Assembly (NCBI RefSeq): GCF_900106855.1
Contig: NZ_FNWI01000004.1
Span: forward strand, 1,798,001-1,862,000
Length of the DNA stretch: 64,000 bases
Origin: Varibaculum massiliense
GTDB lineage: Bacteria; Actinomycetota; Actinomycetes; Actinomycetales; Actinomycetaceae
Direction of reading: 5' to 3'
In this document: positions 7,694-16,284 of the stretch, piece by piece
How the letters are laid out: each line of letters opens with the position of its first letter
Numbering within the stretch: position 1 is the stretch's first letter
Position numbers and translations under genes: made by a program
The notes under the pieces: model-generated
Told to the model about the DNA's origin: nothing
The model's database searches: none
Seen by the model: only the letters and a program-made list of their open reading frames with translations

Positions 7694-9081
7694 CAACAGC
7701 CCAAGCCACCGGCGTCACCTTCACCTATCGAGGAGCAGACCACCCCTCAATCAACGACGCAACCATCACCATCACACCCGGAACCGTCACCTTGCTGTGT
7801 GGCGCGTCAGGGTCAGGAAAAACCACCGCACTACGGCTATTTAACGGGCTCATCCCGCACTTCCACGACGGCGACCTCACCGGAAACGTCACAGTCGACG
7901 ACATTGACGTGGCACAAACAGACCTGCCACGCCTTGCCCACCACTGTTCGACAGTGTTTCAAAACCCGCGCACCCAGTTCTACACCACCCACGTGCGCCA
8001 AGAACTCGCCTTCGGCCCAGAAAATCTCGGCCGCGCCCCGCAGGAGATTTGTGCGCGCATTGACGAGGTTGCAGCCGAGTTAGGTATCGCCGACCTGCTG
8101 GAATCCCGCGTCACACAACTATCAGGCGGACAGATGCAACGCGTGGCCTGCGCCGTCGCCATGTGCAACAACACGTCGCTGATCGTCTTTGACGAGCCGA
8201 CTGCGAACTTGTCCGCTGACGTTATCGACCAACTCGCCACACTCATCGCCAGCCTCAAAACCGATGGACACACCATCATCATTGCTGAACACCGGCTAAG
8301 TTTCCTTTCCGGGATCGCTGACCGTGTCTACTGCTTCGACAAAGGCAACATCGTCCTCACCGCAACCGGCGAGGACTTCTACGCCACGCCAGAGGCGGAA
8401 CGCAAACACCTTGGACTACGGTCCCTTGTTCCCGTGTCCATTCCACAACTCCCGCCACCAGCAGGGAACGGGCTCACGATCGACAACCTCACCTTTGCCT
8501 ACCGCCACGGAAACACAGTCCTCAATATTAACCACGTGTTGTTTCCGGCAGGGAAAATCACAGCGCTCCTCGGCCCGTGCGGGTCAGGGAAATCAACACT
8601 GGCACGCATCATCTGCGGACTCGAAAAAGCCAAAGGTGCCTCCATCACACTCGGCGGACAAAAATTCACCAGCCGCGACGCCTACCTTGTGATGCAAGAC
8701 CCTACCCGACAGTTGTTCTCAGATACCGTCATCGACGAAGTCACGCTCGGCACGACCAAAGCCGAAAAGCAACACATCGATGCCCACGCGATCCTTGAAG
8801 AACTCGACCTTGCCGACCACGAGGCTGATCATCCCCAAGCACTCTCTGGCGGGCAACGTCAACGTCTGGTTATTGCTACAGCACTGGCTGCGAACAAGAA
8901 AGTTTACATCTTCGACGAGCCCACATCCGGTGTTGGCTACAAGCACCTTGTCGCGATTTCCCGAGTAATGCGTAAACTCGCTGACACCGGTGCCGTCGTC
9001 ATCGTCATCACCCACGATGCCGAACTCGTTACCGAGGTCGCCGATCATAGCGTCCGCCTCGATCAAATCAACGCCTGCTAA
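7690..9081 (+). CDS. ECF transporter fused double ATPase (EcfA-EcfA')
   Basis: A 463-residue protein with two ABC ATPase domains in tandem. The first (about 8-225) has Walker A CGASGSGKTTA, signature LSGGQMQR and Walker B LIVFDEPTANL. The second (about 255-455) has GPCGSGKST, LSGGQRQR and VYIFDEPTSGV. Fused ATPases powering ECF importers are common in actinobacteria. The start is ATG 7690, overlapping the EcfT stop by ATGA; the ATG at 7675 lies inside EcfT. In the second domain the D-loop reads DEPTSGVGYK, where group II ECF ATPases usually have SGLD or similar, so the second site may differ in activity. Last gene of the operon. Confidence 0.92.
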   Translation: MTTAQATGVTFTYRGADHPSINDATITITPGTVTLLCGASGSGKTTALRLFNGLIPHFHDGDLTGNVTVDDIDVAQTDLPRLAHHCSTVFQNPRTQFYTTHVRQELAFGPENLGRAPQEICARIDEVAAELGIADLLESRVTQLSGGQMQRVACAVAMCNNTSLIVFDEPTANLSADVIDQLATLIASLKTDGHTIIIAEHRLSFLSGIADRVYCFDKGNIVLTATGEDFYATPEAERKHLGLRSLVPVSIPQLPPPAGNGLTIDNLTFAYRHGNTVLNINHVLFPAGKITALLGPCGSGKSTLARIICGLEKAKGASITLGGQKFTSRDAYLVMQDPTRQLFSDTVIDEVTLGTTKAEKQHIDAHAILEELDLADHEADHPQALSGGQRQRLVIATALAANKKVYIFDEPTSGVGYKHLVAISRVMRKLADTGAVVIVITHDAELVTEVADHSVRLDQINAC

Positions 9082-9196
9082 CGCAAACGCCCGCTCAACC
9101 AAAAGAGAGGAAAGCGTTTCCGCAGGTCAGGGAAAACGCGCTATACACTCGCTAACGCTTTGACCCCCTTGGGGCATACTCGCTAACGCAAACGCC
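9077..9196. repeat. 15-bp direct repeat flanking the end of the cargo operon
   Basis: GCTAACGCAAACGCC occurs at 9077-9091, overlapping the stop codon of the double ATPase gene, and again at 9182-9196. A shorter third copy, CTCGCTAACGC, lies near 9148-9158 and is repeated within the last unit (9179-9189). The block ends about 25 bases before the 3' end of the tRNA-Gly gene. It may be a remnant of recombination at an element boundary or simple local duplication; which is not decidable from one copy of the locus. Confidence 0.6.
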
Positions 9197-9428
9197 TACT
9201 TATCATTTTCGACGTCATAGTGGAGCGGGTGACGAGAATCGAACTCGCCTCTACAGCTTGGGAAGCTGTCGTTCTACCGATGAACTACACCCGCGTTGGC
9301 ATCTAGCCGCCTTTAGAGTATAACCAGTACCGGCGCTCCACTCAAGACGAGCGTTTAAAGTGAGAATAAAGACCGGAAACGATGAGCTAAGCGGCTAGCT
9401 TGGGCTCATCAACCCCAGGGAGGGACAA
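9082..9428. other. Intergenic boundary region
   Basis: 347 bases between the transport operon and the Nudix gene. It holds the GCTAACGC repeats, one tRNA gene on the minus strand and that tRNA's promoter (TATACT on the minus strand at 9317-9322, 22 bases before the mature 5' end). The rest (9323-9428) contains only the short leader of the Nudix gene with CAGGGAGGGAC as ribosome site. No further gene is seen. Confidence 0.7.
9221..9294 (-). tRNA. tRNA-Gly (CCC)
   Basis: Read on the minus strand, the acceptor GCGGGTG pairs with CACCCGC, followed by discriminator T and an encoded CCA (9221-9223). The anticodon stem ACAGC/GCTGT holds loop TTCCCAA, anticodon CCC, reading GGG. The T-arm has GTTCGATTC. 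The gene is intact, so it was not visibly split or duplicated by the neighbouring element. Confidence 0.95.
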
Positions 9429-9866
9429 ATGACTTTCGTAGTAGCGCTAGCGGCGATATGCGATGGCAAACTACTATGCGCGCAGCGATCCTACCCCGAA
9501 AAACTACGCGGCAAATGGGAGCTACCAGGTGGAAAAGTGCGCGAAGGCGAGGAACCAGTGGCAGCATTGGTACGGGAAATAAAAGAGGAACTCGACTGGG
9601 AGATCCCTCCCTCCCAGTTGGGGCAGATTTTACCCGGACCGCTCCCGGCGGGGAACTGGCCGCTACTAAAAGGCGCCCAGATGCGAGTAATGCTTTACTA
9701 TCCCCGTGATATACCTGTCCTGCAAGCAGGGAATTCACATCTCAGCTTACAGTGGAGCCTGGCAGAAAAAGTAACGCAGCTAGACTGGCTAGAACCCGAC
9801 TTACCTATCGCCGAAGCGTTAAGTCGACTCCTCAAAAAAACCAGCCTAGCTGCGTCCTCAAAATAG
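9429..9866 (+). CDS. Nudix (MutT-family) NTP pyrophosphohydrolase
   Basis: A 145-residue Nudix hydrolase. The box reads G-KVREG-E-(7)-RE-I-KEEL, matching Gx5Ex7REUxEExGU except that the last Gly is Asp (KEELDW). The N-terminal strand VVALAAICDGKLLCAQR and KWELPGGK are typical of MutT-type enzymes that hydrolyse oxidised dGTP (8-oxo-dGTP) or other (d)NTPs to the monophosphate. A ribosome site GGGAGGGA precedes the ATG. The gene stands alone and ends convergently with glpC 43 bases away. The true substrate is not predictable. Confidence 0.88.
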   Translation: MTFVVALAAICDGKLLCAQRSYPEKLRGKWELPGGKVREGEEPVAALVREIKEELDWEIPPSQLGQILPGPLPAGNWPLLKGAQMRVMLYYPRDIPVLQAGNSHLSLQWSLAEKVTQLDWLEPDLPIAEALSRLLKKTSLAASSK

Positions 9867-9909
9867 ATACGAAGCGGGGGGCAAGCTAAAAGCCCCAGCT
9901 AACTTAGCC

Positions 9910-11157
9910 TCAGTTATCTTTTAGCCCCATGGCCTCAAACAACAGGTAGATCGGGTGAACAGCCGGCTTGCCGCCGCCCTTCTCCAACTGCCAGCGACAA
10001 GTCTCGGTGTCCGAAACTACCAGGTCAGAGTTGGTGCTCTTAATCTTGTCGAATGCGGTCTTACCTACTGCCTGTGCAATGTCGTACTTTTCACGCTTCA
10101 ACCCGTAGGTACCGGCAATCCCGCAGCAGGTAGCGCCTGATTCGTGGACGGTCAGGCCGGGAATCTTATCCAGTAGCTGCTTGCCCGGGGTACCGATCCC
10201 GGTGGATTTTAGCTGACAAGGCGCGTGGTAAGTAACCGTCAGGTTCATCGGCTCCAGATTATCTAGATCCAGTTCGCCCCGGTCATACAAATCCAGCAGG
10301 AACTCGGAAATATCCCAGATGCGCCGCGAAACCTGTGCGAGTTCCTCATCTTGAACTCCCAGAATCTCACGGGCTTCATGCTTGACCATGCCCACACAGG
10401 ATCCGGAAGACCCGATAATTGTCAGGTCATCCCCGGGGACGTTCAAATCATGCGCCAGCTTGCGAATCAGTTTCTTTGCCCCGTCATAAAGACCGTTAGA
10501 CTGCTGCGCTAATCCACAACAACCATGGGGAGGTACTAACACCTCGTATCCCAAGTACTCGAGAATCTGCACCGAGCGAATAGAGGTAGTAGTTTCGAAG
10601 AACTCTCCTGCACAACCATGGAAGAACACTACCTTGCCCTTGGTGGGAGCAGGAGCGGTGCGGGCATGCTTCTTGAACCATTTTTCAAAACTGAACCCGT
10701 CAGCCACCGGCATCGGCGCCTCATGGTGAATCCCGAAAGTCTTCTCTACAATCTGGCGAATCGGTTTTTGTCGGAGCGCCCAGTTCGCCAGCGGCGCCAC
10801 CGGGGTCATCGCTTTACCCATAAACATAGTGTTGGAAATCAGCACGTCCCGCAGCGGGCGTCCATTTTGCTGCTTCATCGCGGCACGCGCCACGTTATTT
10901 AGCTCAGCCACTTTGACGCCCTGCGGACATACCAAAGTACAAGTCCCGCAGCTGGAGCAGTAATCAATGGTGTGATCAACCGAAAACCCCTTGCGGAACC
11001 GTTCCGCTTGGGGACCCACATATTTAGGTCCCGGGAAAAGAGGAGTAACTGCCGCTACCGGGCATTGAGTTTCACAAATCGTGCATTTGACGCAAGCATC
11101 CAAGCTGGCGCGCATCAGCGGATTGAACTCGGGTTTATTACGTAAATCCTTAGTCAT
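9910..11157 (-). CDS. glpC: Anaerobic glycerol-3-phosphate dehydrogenase subunit C
   Basis: The membrane-linked iron-sulfur subunit (415 residues) that passes electrons from GlpAB to the quinone pool. It has two 4Fe-4S ferredoxin-type motifs near the N-terminus (CVKCTICETQCPV and CSSCGTCTLVCPQGV). Two CCG domains follow in the second half (HGCAGEF/HGCCGLAQ and APCQLK/ATCCGIAG) that bind further Fe-S or heme-disulfide-type centres. The start chosen is ATG 11157, overlapping the glpB stop region by 8 bases with GGGGGA upstream; an earlier in-frame codon at 11181 lies inside glpB. Third gene of glpABC, translationally coupled. Confidence 0.93.
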   Translation of the reverse strand: MTKDLRNKPEFNPLMRASLDACVKCTICETQCPVAAVTPLFPGPKYVGPQAERFRKGFSVDHTIDYCSSCGTCTLVCPQGVKVAELNNVARAAMKQQNGRPLRDVLISNTMFMGKAMTPVAPLANWALRQKPIRQIVEKTFGIHHEAPMPVADGFSFEKWFKKHARTAPAPTKGKVVFFHGCAGEFFETTTSIRSVQILEYLGYEVLVPPHGCCGLAQQSNGLYDGAKKLIRKLAHDLNVPGDDLTIIGSSGSCVGMVKHEAREILGVQDEELAQVSRRIWDISEFLLDLYDRGELDLDNLEPMNLTVTYHAPCQLKSTGIGTPGKQLLDKIPGLTVHESGATCCGIAGTYGLKREKYDIAQAVGKTAFDKIKSTNSDLVVSDTETCRWQLEKGGGKPAVHPIYLLFEAMGLKDN

Positions 11158-12397
11158 TGGTATCCCCCAAAATCGTGTCACAAGCCCGCAAAGCGGAAGC
11201 TAGCGCAATGCCGTCACCGGACTTTTCCCGCCACCGGGTGGCTCCCGCTAGTAACCCGCCAGCGGCATACAGGTTCTGATATAGTGAATCCCCGGAAGCA
11301 TCAAGTACCCGCATCTGGGAATCGACCTGTACCCCCACTTCGAACAGGGGTTGATCCGGTCCCCAATAGTCGTCATGAACTAGCGGCCCGGTCGGGATTG
11401 TCAGCGGCAAATCAAAGGCTCTTTCCTTAACGTTCCAGTAAGAATCCACATTCAAAGTTCCAGACTCAAAGCCCCCACCAGCGTAGATAAAGTGCTTAGC
11501 TTTGATAATGGTGTCAGAGCCCGCAGAGTTGATAGTAACCGATTCCACCCGACCATCTCGGGCGGTAAGTCCGGTCACTTCACTGCCGATAATGTAGCGT
11601 ACTCCCAGATCACGCACCATTTGCGTCATAGTTTCATTGATTCGCATTCCCGGAATAGAGGGAGGTAGCGCGGGAATCTCGAAAACCTCATGACCCAGAC
11701 GGCGAGCAATATCCTTCCAGGCGCCCCGATCTTTCAGTCCTAACACCGCTGGGAAACCAACCACTTCCCCCTCTTTCAAATGAGGTTTAACCTGGTCACA
11801 GAATTTTGTGCGGAAATCTTCGGTGTCGAGGGCGCGTGCGAAGTTCAAGCCGGACGTATCCATTTCGTCTTTACGTACCGCAATATCTATCCATATATGT
11901 CGGGCGTTAACTTTACCCCCGCCGGGAATCTCTGCCTTTTCTAGATTTTCGGCCACCATCTGTGGGTAAAAGTCTTTCAGGCGGCGTAGTCCCACAATTA
12001 CGTACTTCTTACCATCTTCGGGAGCTCCCGCCAGCATTGACGGTTGGGGTAGGCAGGTGGGACGCCAAGCGCCCAGACAGGTGGGCAAGAACACGTTCTT
12101 ATCGGGGCTGCCGACGAGCAAATCTGCCCCCAACTGCTCTTTTAGCCAGTTTGCAGAGTCGGTAACTGTCTGGGATCCCAGTTTCCCGTAAGGGTGGGAT
12201 TCGGGTAATTTATCAATCGCCTCGAGAGGGTTATCTACCCGCTCCGGCCCGTATCCATACAGGTCAATCGTGCCTTGTCCCAGCTGGATACCCCCGATGC
12301 CCTTGGTTACTAGATCAACTTCCTGTCCGGCCTGAAGCAGGCGAACTGCGGCACTAAGTCCGGAAAGGCCAGCGCCGATTACTACTACGTCTCTCAT
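11150..12397 (-). CDS. glpB: Anaerobic glycerol-3-phosphate dehydrogenase subunit B
   Basis: A 415-residue flavoprotein subunit with an N-terminal Rossmann FAD motif (VVVIGAGLSGLSAAVRLLQ) and a C-terminal FAD-contacting segment YAAGGLLAGATR. In the GlpABC complex it binds FMN/FAD and relays electrons from GlpA to GlpC. The ATG overlaps the glpA stop (ATGA) after AAAGGAGG. The length equals the usual family size. With glpA and glpC it forms a complete three-subunit enzyme for oxidising glycerol-3-phosphate to dihydroxyacetone phosphate under low oxygen. No glpK or glpF lies in this window. Confidence 0.92.
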   Translation of the reverse strand: MRDVVVIGAGLSGLSAAVRLLQAGQEVDLVTKGIGGIQLGQGTIDLYGYGPERVDNPLEAIDKLPESHPYGKLGSQTVTDSANWLKEQLGADLLVGSPDKNVFLPTCLGAWRPTCLPQPSMLAGAPEDGKKYVIVGLRRLKDFYPQMVAENLEKAEIPGGGKVNARHIWIDIAVRKDEMDTSGLNFARALDTEDFRTKFCDQVKPHLKEGEVVGFPAVLGLKDRGAWKDIARRLGHEVFEIPALPPSIPGMRINETMTQMVRDLGVRYIIGSEVTGLTARDGRVESVTINSAGSDTIIKAKHFIYAGGGFESGTLNVDSYWNVKERAFDLPLTIPTGPLVHDDYWGPDQPLFEVGVQVDSQMRVLDASGDSLYQNLYAAGGLLAGATRWREKSGDGIALASALRACDTILGDTND

Positions 12398-14040
12398 GCG
12401 AGTGCCTCCTTTACGGTTTCCCGCTCCTGTCTATCGCGTTCTTGTTCTACTGGGTTGAGTGCCACCTCGCTAAGTTGTGTTTTTCCCGGTACGTGCGCAA
12501 GGTCAAAAATCCCCTGCATAATCCAGTTATCGAGGGCGACTTCCCGGACGGACTCCCCGAAAAGAATCGGTTTGATTCCAATCCAGCGGTTTTTCATAAA
12601 TAGGGAAATCATATTGGTTGCCCGCTCAACCGAGGCGGCACCCTGTTCATTTACAATCCCGGCGCAGCGCATAGAGCAGAACCCACCCTGACATGGTCCC
12701 ATCCCAATCCGTAGCTGGCGGCGCAGGTCATCGAGGGAAGCATTGGGGAATTCCTGGATTTTTTCTTCCAGCATCCGCCGGGAAACCAGTTCACATTCGC
12801 AAATAATTTGGTCTTTATTCCATTGTTGTTCTCGCGCCTGCAACCGGTCAGTCAAGCGGTGTTCGCGGGCGTCTTCTTGACCGGGAACTGCTTCCAGGGC
12901 GGTGCGACAAGGACGCTCATCCTTCATAATGTCGCACATAATGTTTACAGCGCGCTCGGCCATCAGACGGCAGGTAGTTAGCTTGCCACCAGCAACGGTA
13001 AGCATGCCTTTGACCCCGTCGCGTTCCTCGTGATCCATAACCGACATGCCGCGGGACATGTGGCGCGAATCGGTAGCCGCCACCCGGTTGTCTTTGACCA
13101 GGGGGCGCGCCCCTACCCATACGTGCAGAGGACGAGAATGACGGAATCCCGGCAGGAGAGCCTCCCCAGCATCGAGCATTTGTTGGACTTCCTGGTCTTT
13201 TATTTGTAAAAAGTCGGCGCTGGATGCTACATGGTCGGTGGTGCCGATGATGGCTACCTGGTGGGCAGGCACAATCAAATCCCCATCCGAAGGGTAAACA
13301 CAGCGGTTGATTACGTGATGGCATATACGGTGATTCATGGCGATCATAATGCCTGCGCCGGGAACCACATCCACATCATGGCAACCTGCTAGAGCAGCGA
13401 TTTCGCCTGCCCAGGGGCCCGCGCAGTTAATTACAAACCGGCAGTCAATGCGGACTTTTTCCCCACCATTTTTGTGATCCTCACAGATGACCGCGCAAAC
13501 TGCGCCATCGGTAACCTCTATAGCGGTAACCCAATGGTAGGGGAGGATTTCTGCGCCATACTCATTGGCCGACTCAGCAAACCCCCACACCATTTTCCAG
13601 CCATCAACCGTGCCATCTTGTACCGCGAAAGCCCGCTTCAGTTTCCGGTCTAGACGGGGTTCGCGCTTCAAGGCCTCGGCAGGAGAAATCTCGTAGGCAG
13701 GCACCTTGGTCTTGTTGGCGCACTCCAAGAAAATATCGGCGTGCTCTTCACTGTCTTGAGAAGTAGTAACAAACAGACCACCAGTGTCCTCAATCGCGTG
13801 AGGAATAATTTTGCGTAAAATAGCGTTCTCTTGCGCACATTCGGTTGCAGATTCAGGATCTGATTTTACGTAGCGTCCTCCCGAATGGAGTAAGCCATGA
13901 AACCTAGCAGTAGTGCCCTGAGCTAAATCCACCCGATCTACCAGTGCAGTTTTAAATCCGCGCATAGCAACATCGCGTACCACGGCGCTGCCAGTGGAGC
14001 CACCACCAATCACCACCACATCGACTTCTAGTTTTTTCAC
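12394..14040 (-). CDS. glpA: Anaerobic glycerol-3-phosphate dehydrogenase subunit A
   Basis: The catalytic FAD subunit (548 residues) oxidising sn-glycerol-3-phosphate. The N-terminal dinucleotide motif VVVIGGGSTGSAVVRD and the GlpD/GlpA signature ARFHGLLHSGGRYVKSD are present. The C-terminus adds the BFD-like [2Fe-2S] domain of GlpA (IICECELVSRRM with GMGPCQGGFCSMRCAG), absent from aerobic GlpD. The GTG start follows GGAGGCAAAGG. First gene of glpABC; its roughly 180-base upstream region is shared with the divergent MFS gene. A small hairpin (GCGGC/GCCGC near 14065-14080) lies in the leader, function unknown. Confidence 0.94.
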   Translation of the reverse strand: MKKLEVDVVVIGGGSTGSAVVRDVAMRGFKTALVDRVDLAQGTTARFHGLLHSGGRYVKSDPESATECAQENAILRKIIPHAIEDTGGLFVTTSQDSEEHADIFLECANKTKVPAYEISPAEALKREPRLDRKLKRAFAVQDGTVDGWKMVWGFAESANEYGAEILPYHWVTAIEVTDGAVCAVICEDHKNGGEKVRIDCRFVINCAGPWAGEIAALAGCHDVDVVPGAGIMIAMNHRICHHVINRCVYPSDGDLIVPAHQVAIIGTTDHVASSADFLQIKDQEVQQMLDAGEALLPGFRHSRPLHVWVGARPLVKDNRVAATDSRHMSRGMSVMDHEERDGVKGMLTVAGGKLTTCRLMAERAVNIMCDIMKDERPCRTALEAVPGQEDAREHRLTDRLQAREQQWNKDQIICECELVSRRMLEEKIQEFPNASLDDLRRQLRIGMGPCQGGFCSMRCAGIVNEQGAASVERATNMISLFMKNRWIGIKPILFGESVREVALDNWIMQGIFDLAHVPGKTQLSEVALNPVEQERDRQERETVKEALA

Positions 14041-14313
14041 CCTTTGCCTCCAGAATCAAACGCGGCCTCGCTGCCGCGCCTTCAGCTATTTCCTCAGGAT
14101 TTGCTCCTGTGGCTCTTTTTTAGGGTATATCGTGCGAGTATCTCTCGCCCCAGATAGTACTCACTTTGCACATATTTTCTCTTCTGTATTTTCTTAATAC
14201 ACGTCCTCTCAGGAGCGAAAAGCGTGCTAGCTGCAATTAATCCTTCGGAAGGCGTTGCACAGATTTTCAGCCCTATAGGGTGGGCAATCCTACTAACTGG
14301 GCAAAGGCGGTAC

Positions 14314-14319
14314 TATACT
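14314..14319 (+). promoter_or_regulatory. -10 box placing a leaderless start for the MFS gene
   Basis: TATACT (14314-14319) ends exactly six bases before the GTG at 14326, so transcription would begin at the start codon. No clear -35 was found. The competing GTG at 14224 has a good AGGAG, but its extra 34 residues do not resemble a transporter N-terminus. Confidence 0.5.
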
Positions 14320-14325
14320 TGCCAG

Positions 14326-15609
14326 GTGTCAAAACCTCCTTCCTCGCCGCTAGTGCAGTTAACCCTGCCGCTCTATGCGCCCTCACTGACTTGGGGGATC
14401 GGGCTGGGAACCTTGAATGCGGTTATGGTGATCACCGCCTTGGAATTGGGGATGCACGCGTCCTTAGCTTCGGCGCTGGTAGGAATTGCGGGCATCACCG
14501 CAGTCATAACCGGCCCGCTTATCGGGCGTTTCGTTGATCGGCTAGGAGACCGCAACGCCCTAATTACGGGTTCTGTGTTAGCTACCTTCGCCCTGGTTGC
14601 CACCCTGATTTCTTTGCGGTTTTCCGGACACAGATTCGCGCAACTGATTTACCTCGGCGCAATAGTAGCATTGGCGCTGTCCAGCGGAATTTGGCAGCTA
14701 GGGCGGCAATGTTACGTAACCGAAACGGTTCCGGTAGCTTTTAGAGCCCGGGCAATGGCCATGTTAGGAGGAATCGCTCGGCTTGGACGTCTGTTAGGTC
14801 CCGCCATTGGCGCGGCAGTTATTGCCGCCTGGGGAGTTGCGGGAGCATTCTATTTGCAGATAGTAACGGCGCTGCTAGCGGCGGCATTAGTGGCCATATT
14901 TACCGCCCCAGATCCGCAAATGTTAGCAGCGGGCGCGACCGGAATAAAAACCGCTGCCCCGAAATCGGTGGAAACTCCCGCTGCCAGCAGTATTCCCCCG
15001 CAGGTGGCGGAGCGATCTTCCTCCGACGCACTAGCCACCGCCCTGCTGGCGGTGTGTGCAGTATTGCTGTCACTGGTGCGAGCAGGACAGATAGTGATAG
15101 TACCACTGGTAGGGCGAGCCCTAGCGGTGTCTAATGAAGTTATTTCCGCAACCTTCGCGGTTAGCGCCCTGCTGGATGTGGCAGTGTTCTATGCCTCCGG
15201 GCAGCTAATGGATCGCTTCGGGCGCCGCGCTGCCATCATCCCTTCCCTGACGATTATGGGCGTCGGATTCATCGCTTTAGGTATGGCAGGGAGCCTGGTG
15301 CCCTATTTCATCTCTGCCTGCACCGTAGGGCTCGGCAACGGGCTGGCTGCTGGAATTTTGTTCACAATGGGAGCTGACCTATCTCCCGAGGTAGGACGCT
15401 CGCGGTTTTTAGGAATCTGGCAATCTATTTCCCAAATCGGCCCTACGGTAGGTCCTTTCCTTACCTCCGCCATAGTGGGATTTGCCAGCGCGGCAACAGC
15501 AGCCGAAATTACCGGGATACTAGCTTTTAGTGGCTGCCTGTGGTCATTTTTCGCCATCCCGCGTGCCTATCGCCGGATTGGGATGGATGAGCGTGCGCGT
15601 CCTCTGTAA
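14326..15609 (+). CDS. MFS transporter (probable drug/metabolite efflux)
   Basis: A major facilitator superfamily permease of about 427 residues with some twelve hydrophobic segments. The loop 2-3 signature is GRFVDRLGDRNALITGS, and a related MDRFGRRAAIIPS in the second half marks the internal repeat. A central hydrophilic loop (about 14930-15030, rich in Ala/Ser/Pro) separates the halves. The substrate is unknown; the fold and gene context suggest efflux. The start is set at GTG 14326 from the -10 spacing; with GTG 14224 the protein would be 461 residues. It stands alone, divergent from glpA. Confidence 0.82.
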   Translation: MSKPPSSPLVQLTLPLYAPSLTWGIGLGTLNAVMVITALELGMHASLASALVGIAGITAVITGPLIGRFVDRLGDRNALITGSVLATFALVATLISLRFSGHRFAQLIYLGAIVALALSSGIWQLGRQCYVTETVPVAFRARAMAMLGGIARLGRLLGPAIGAAVIAAWGVAGAFYLQIVTALLAAALVAIFTAPDPQMLAAGATGIKTAAPKSVETPAASSIPPQVAERSSSDALATALLAVCAVLLSLVRAGQIVIVPLVGRALAVSNEVISATFAVSALLDVAVFYASGQLMDRFGRRAAIIPSLTIMGVGFIALGMAGSLVPYFISACTVGLGNGLAAGILFTMGADLSPEVGRSRFLGIWQSISQIGPTVGPFLTSAIVGFASAATAAEITGILAFSGCLWSFFAIPRAYRRIGMDERARPL

Positions 15610-15690
15610 TATCCAGTAGTAAAACCCGATAGGCAGAAGATAGCTAGCAGCTGCCCCTAATACCTATCCCGGCTGCGCTAGACTGAAGCC

Positions 15691-16284
15691 ATGCTTTTAT
15701 CTGACCGTGACATTGCCAAGCTGTGTGCCTCCGGGGAAGTTGAGATTTCCCCCTTTGACCCCCAAATGATTCAGCCCGCCTCTATCGATGTGCGCCTGGA
15801 TCGTTACTTTCGTCTCTTCGATAACCATAAATACTCGGTAATTGACCCGGCGCTGCCCCAAGACGACCTCACCCATTTGATAGATGTAGGGGAGAATGCG
15901 CCCTTTGTGCTGCACCCCGGCGAGTTCGTATTAGGATCCACTCTGGAGCGGGTGCGCCTAGCCGACAATGTGGCTGCCCGCCTGGAAGGGAAATCATCGT
16001 TGGGACGCCTGGGGCTGCTCACTCACTCCACTGCCGGTTTTATCGATCCTGGTTTTAACGGTCACGTGACTTTGGAACTATCAAATACCGCAACTATGCC
16101 GATTCTGCTCTACCCAGGTATGAAAATCGGTCAGCTATGTTTCTTCCAGTTATCTTCCTCGGCAGAAAAACCGTATGGCTCTAAGGCTCGAGGATCGCGT
16201 TACCAGGGACAACGTGGGCCGACCGCCTCCCGATCCTACCTGGGATTTAGCTGCAGTGAAGTTCCGGAAATGGAAGAAATGTAG
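15691..16284 (+). CDS. dcd: dCTP deaminase (probably dUMP-forming)
   Basis: A 197-residue deoxycytidine triphosphate deaminase of the trimeric dUTPase fold. The signature [20 protein letters not shown] contains the catalytic Glu/Ser/Arg region, and the C-terminal [10 protein letters not shown] lid is present. Actinobacterial Dcd enzymes (such as that of Mycobacterium) convert dCTP through dUTP to dUMP in one active site for thymidylate synthesis, so a bifunctional role is likely. TAGACT at 15679-15684 lies six bases before the ATG and no ribosome site is visible, pointing to leaderless translation. The next gene's GTG shares the last base of its stop. Confidence 0.94.
   Translation: MLLSDRDIAKLCASGEVEISPFDPQMIQPASIDVRLDRYFRLFDNHKYSVIDPALPQDDLTHLIDVGENAPFVLHPGEFVLGSTLERVRLADNVAARLEGKSSLGRLGLLTHSTAGFIDPGFNGHVTLELSNTATMPILLYPGMKIGQLCFFQLSSSAEKPYGSKARGSRYQGQRGPTASRSYLGFSCSEVPEMEEM

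Larger units (their letters stand above)
1..9196. mobile_element. Right part of a putative integrated element with iron-uptake cargo
   Basis: Two overlapping large serine recombinase genes are followed by a five-gene transport operon under an iron-box-like promoter. A 15-bp direct repeat (9077-9091 and 9182-9196) lies just past the last cargo gene, before an intact tRNA-Gly. By eye the coding style changes after this point: later genes use more CTA/TTA leucine and AGC/TCT serine codons. Large serine recombinase genes usually sit at one end of integrative elements. The element body probably lies left of base 1, and its right boundary is uncertain: it could be just after the second recombinase (about 2765) or after the cargo (about 9200). 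No conjugation genes are visible here. Confidence 0.45.

Noticed and set aside
9221-9294. tRNA-Gly as the integration target of the element
   Set aside because: The tRNA is intact and no partial copy of its 3' end is seen; large serine recombinases also do not usually target tRNA genes. Proximity alone is not evidence.
9878-9896. GGGGC/GCCCC hairpin between the Nudix gene and glpC as a terminator
   Set aside because: Only a 5-bp stem with a 9-base loop and no T run; too weak to support.
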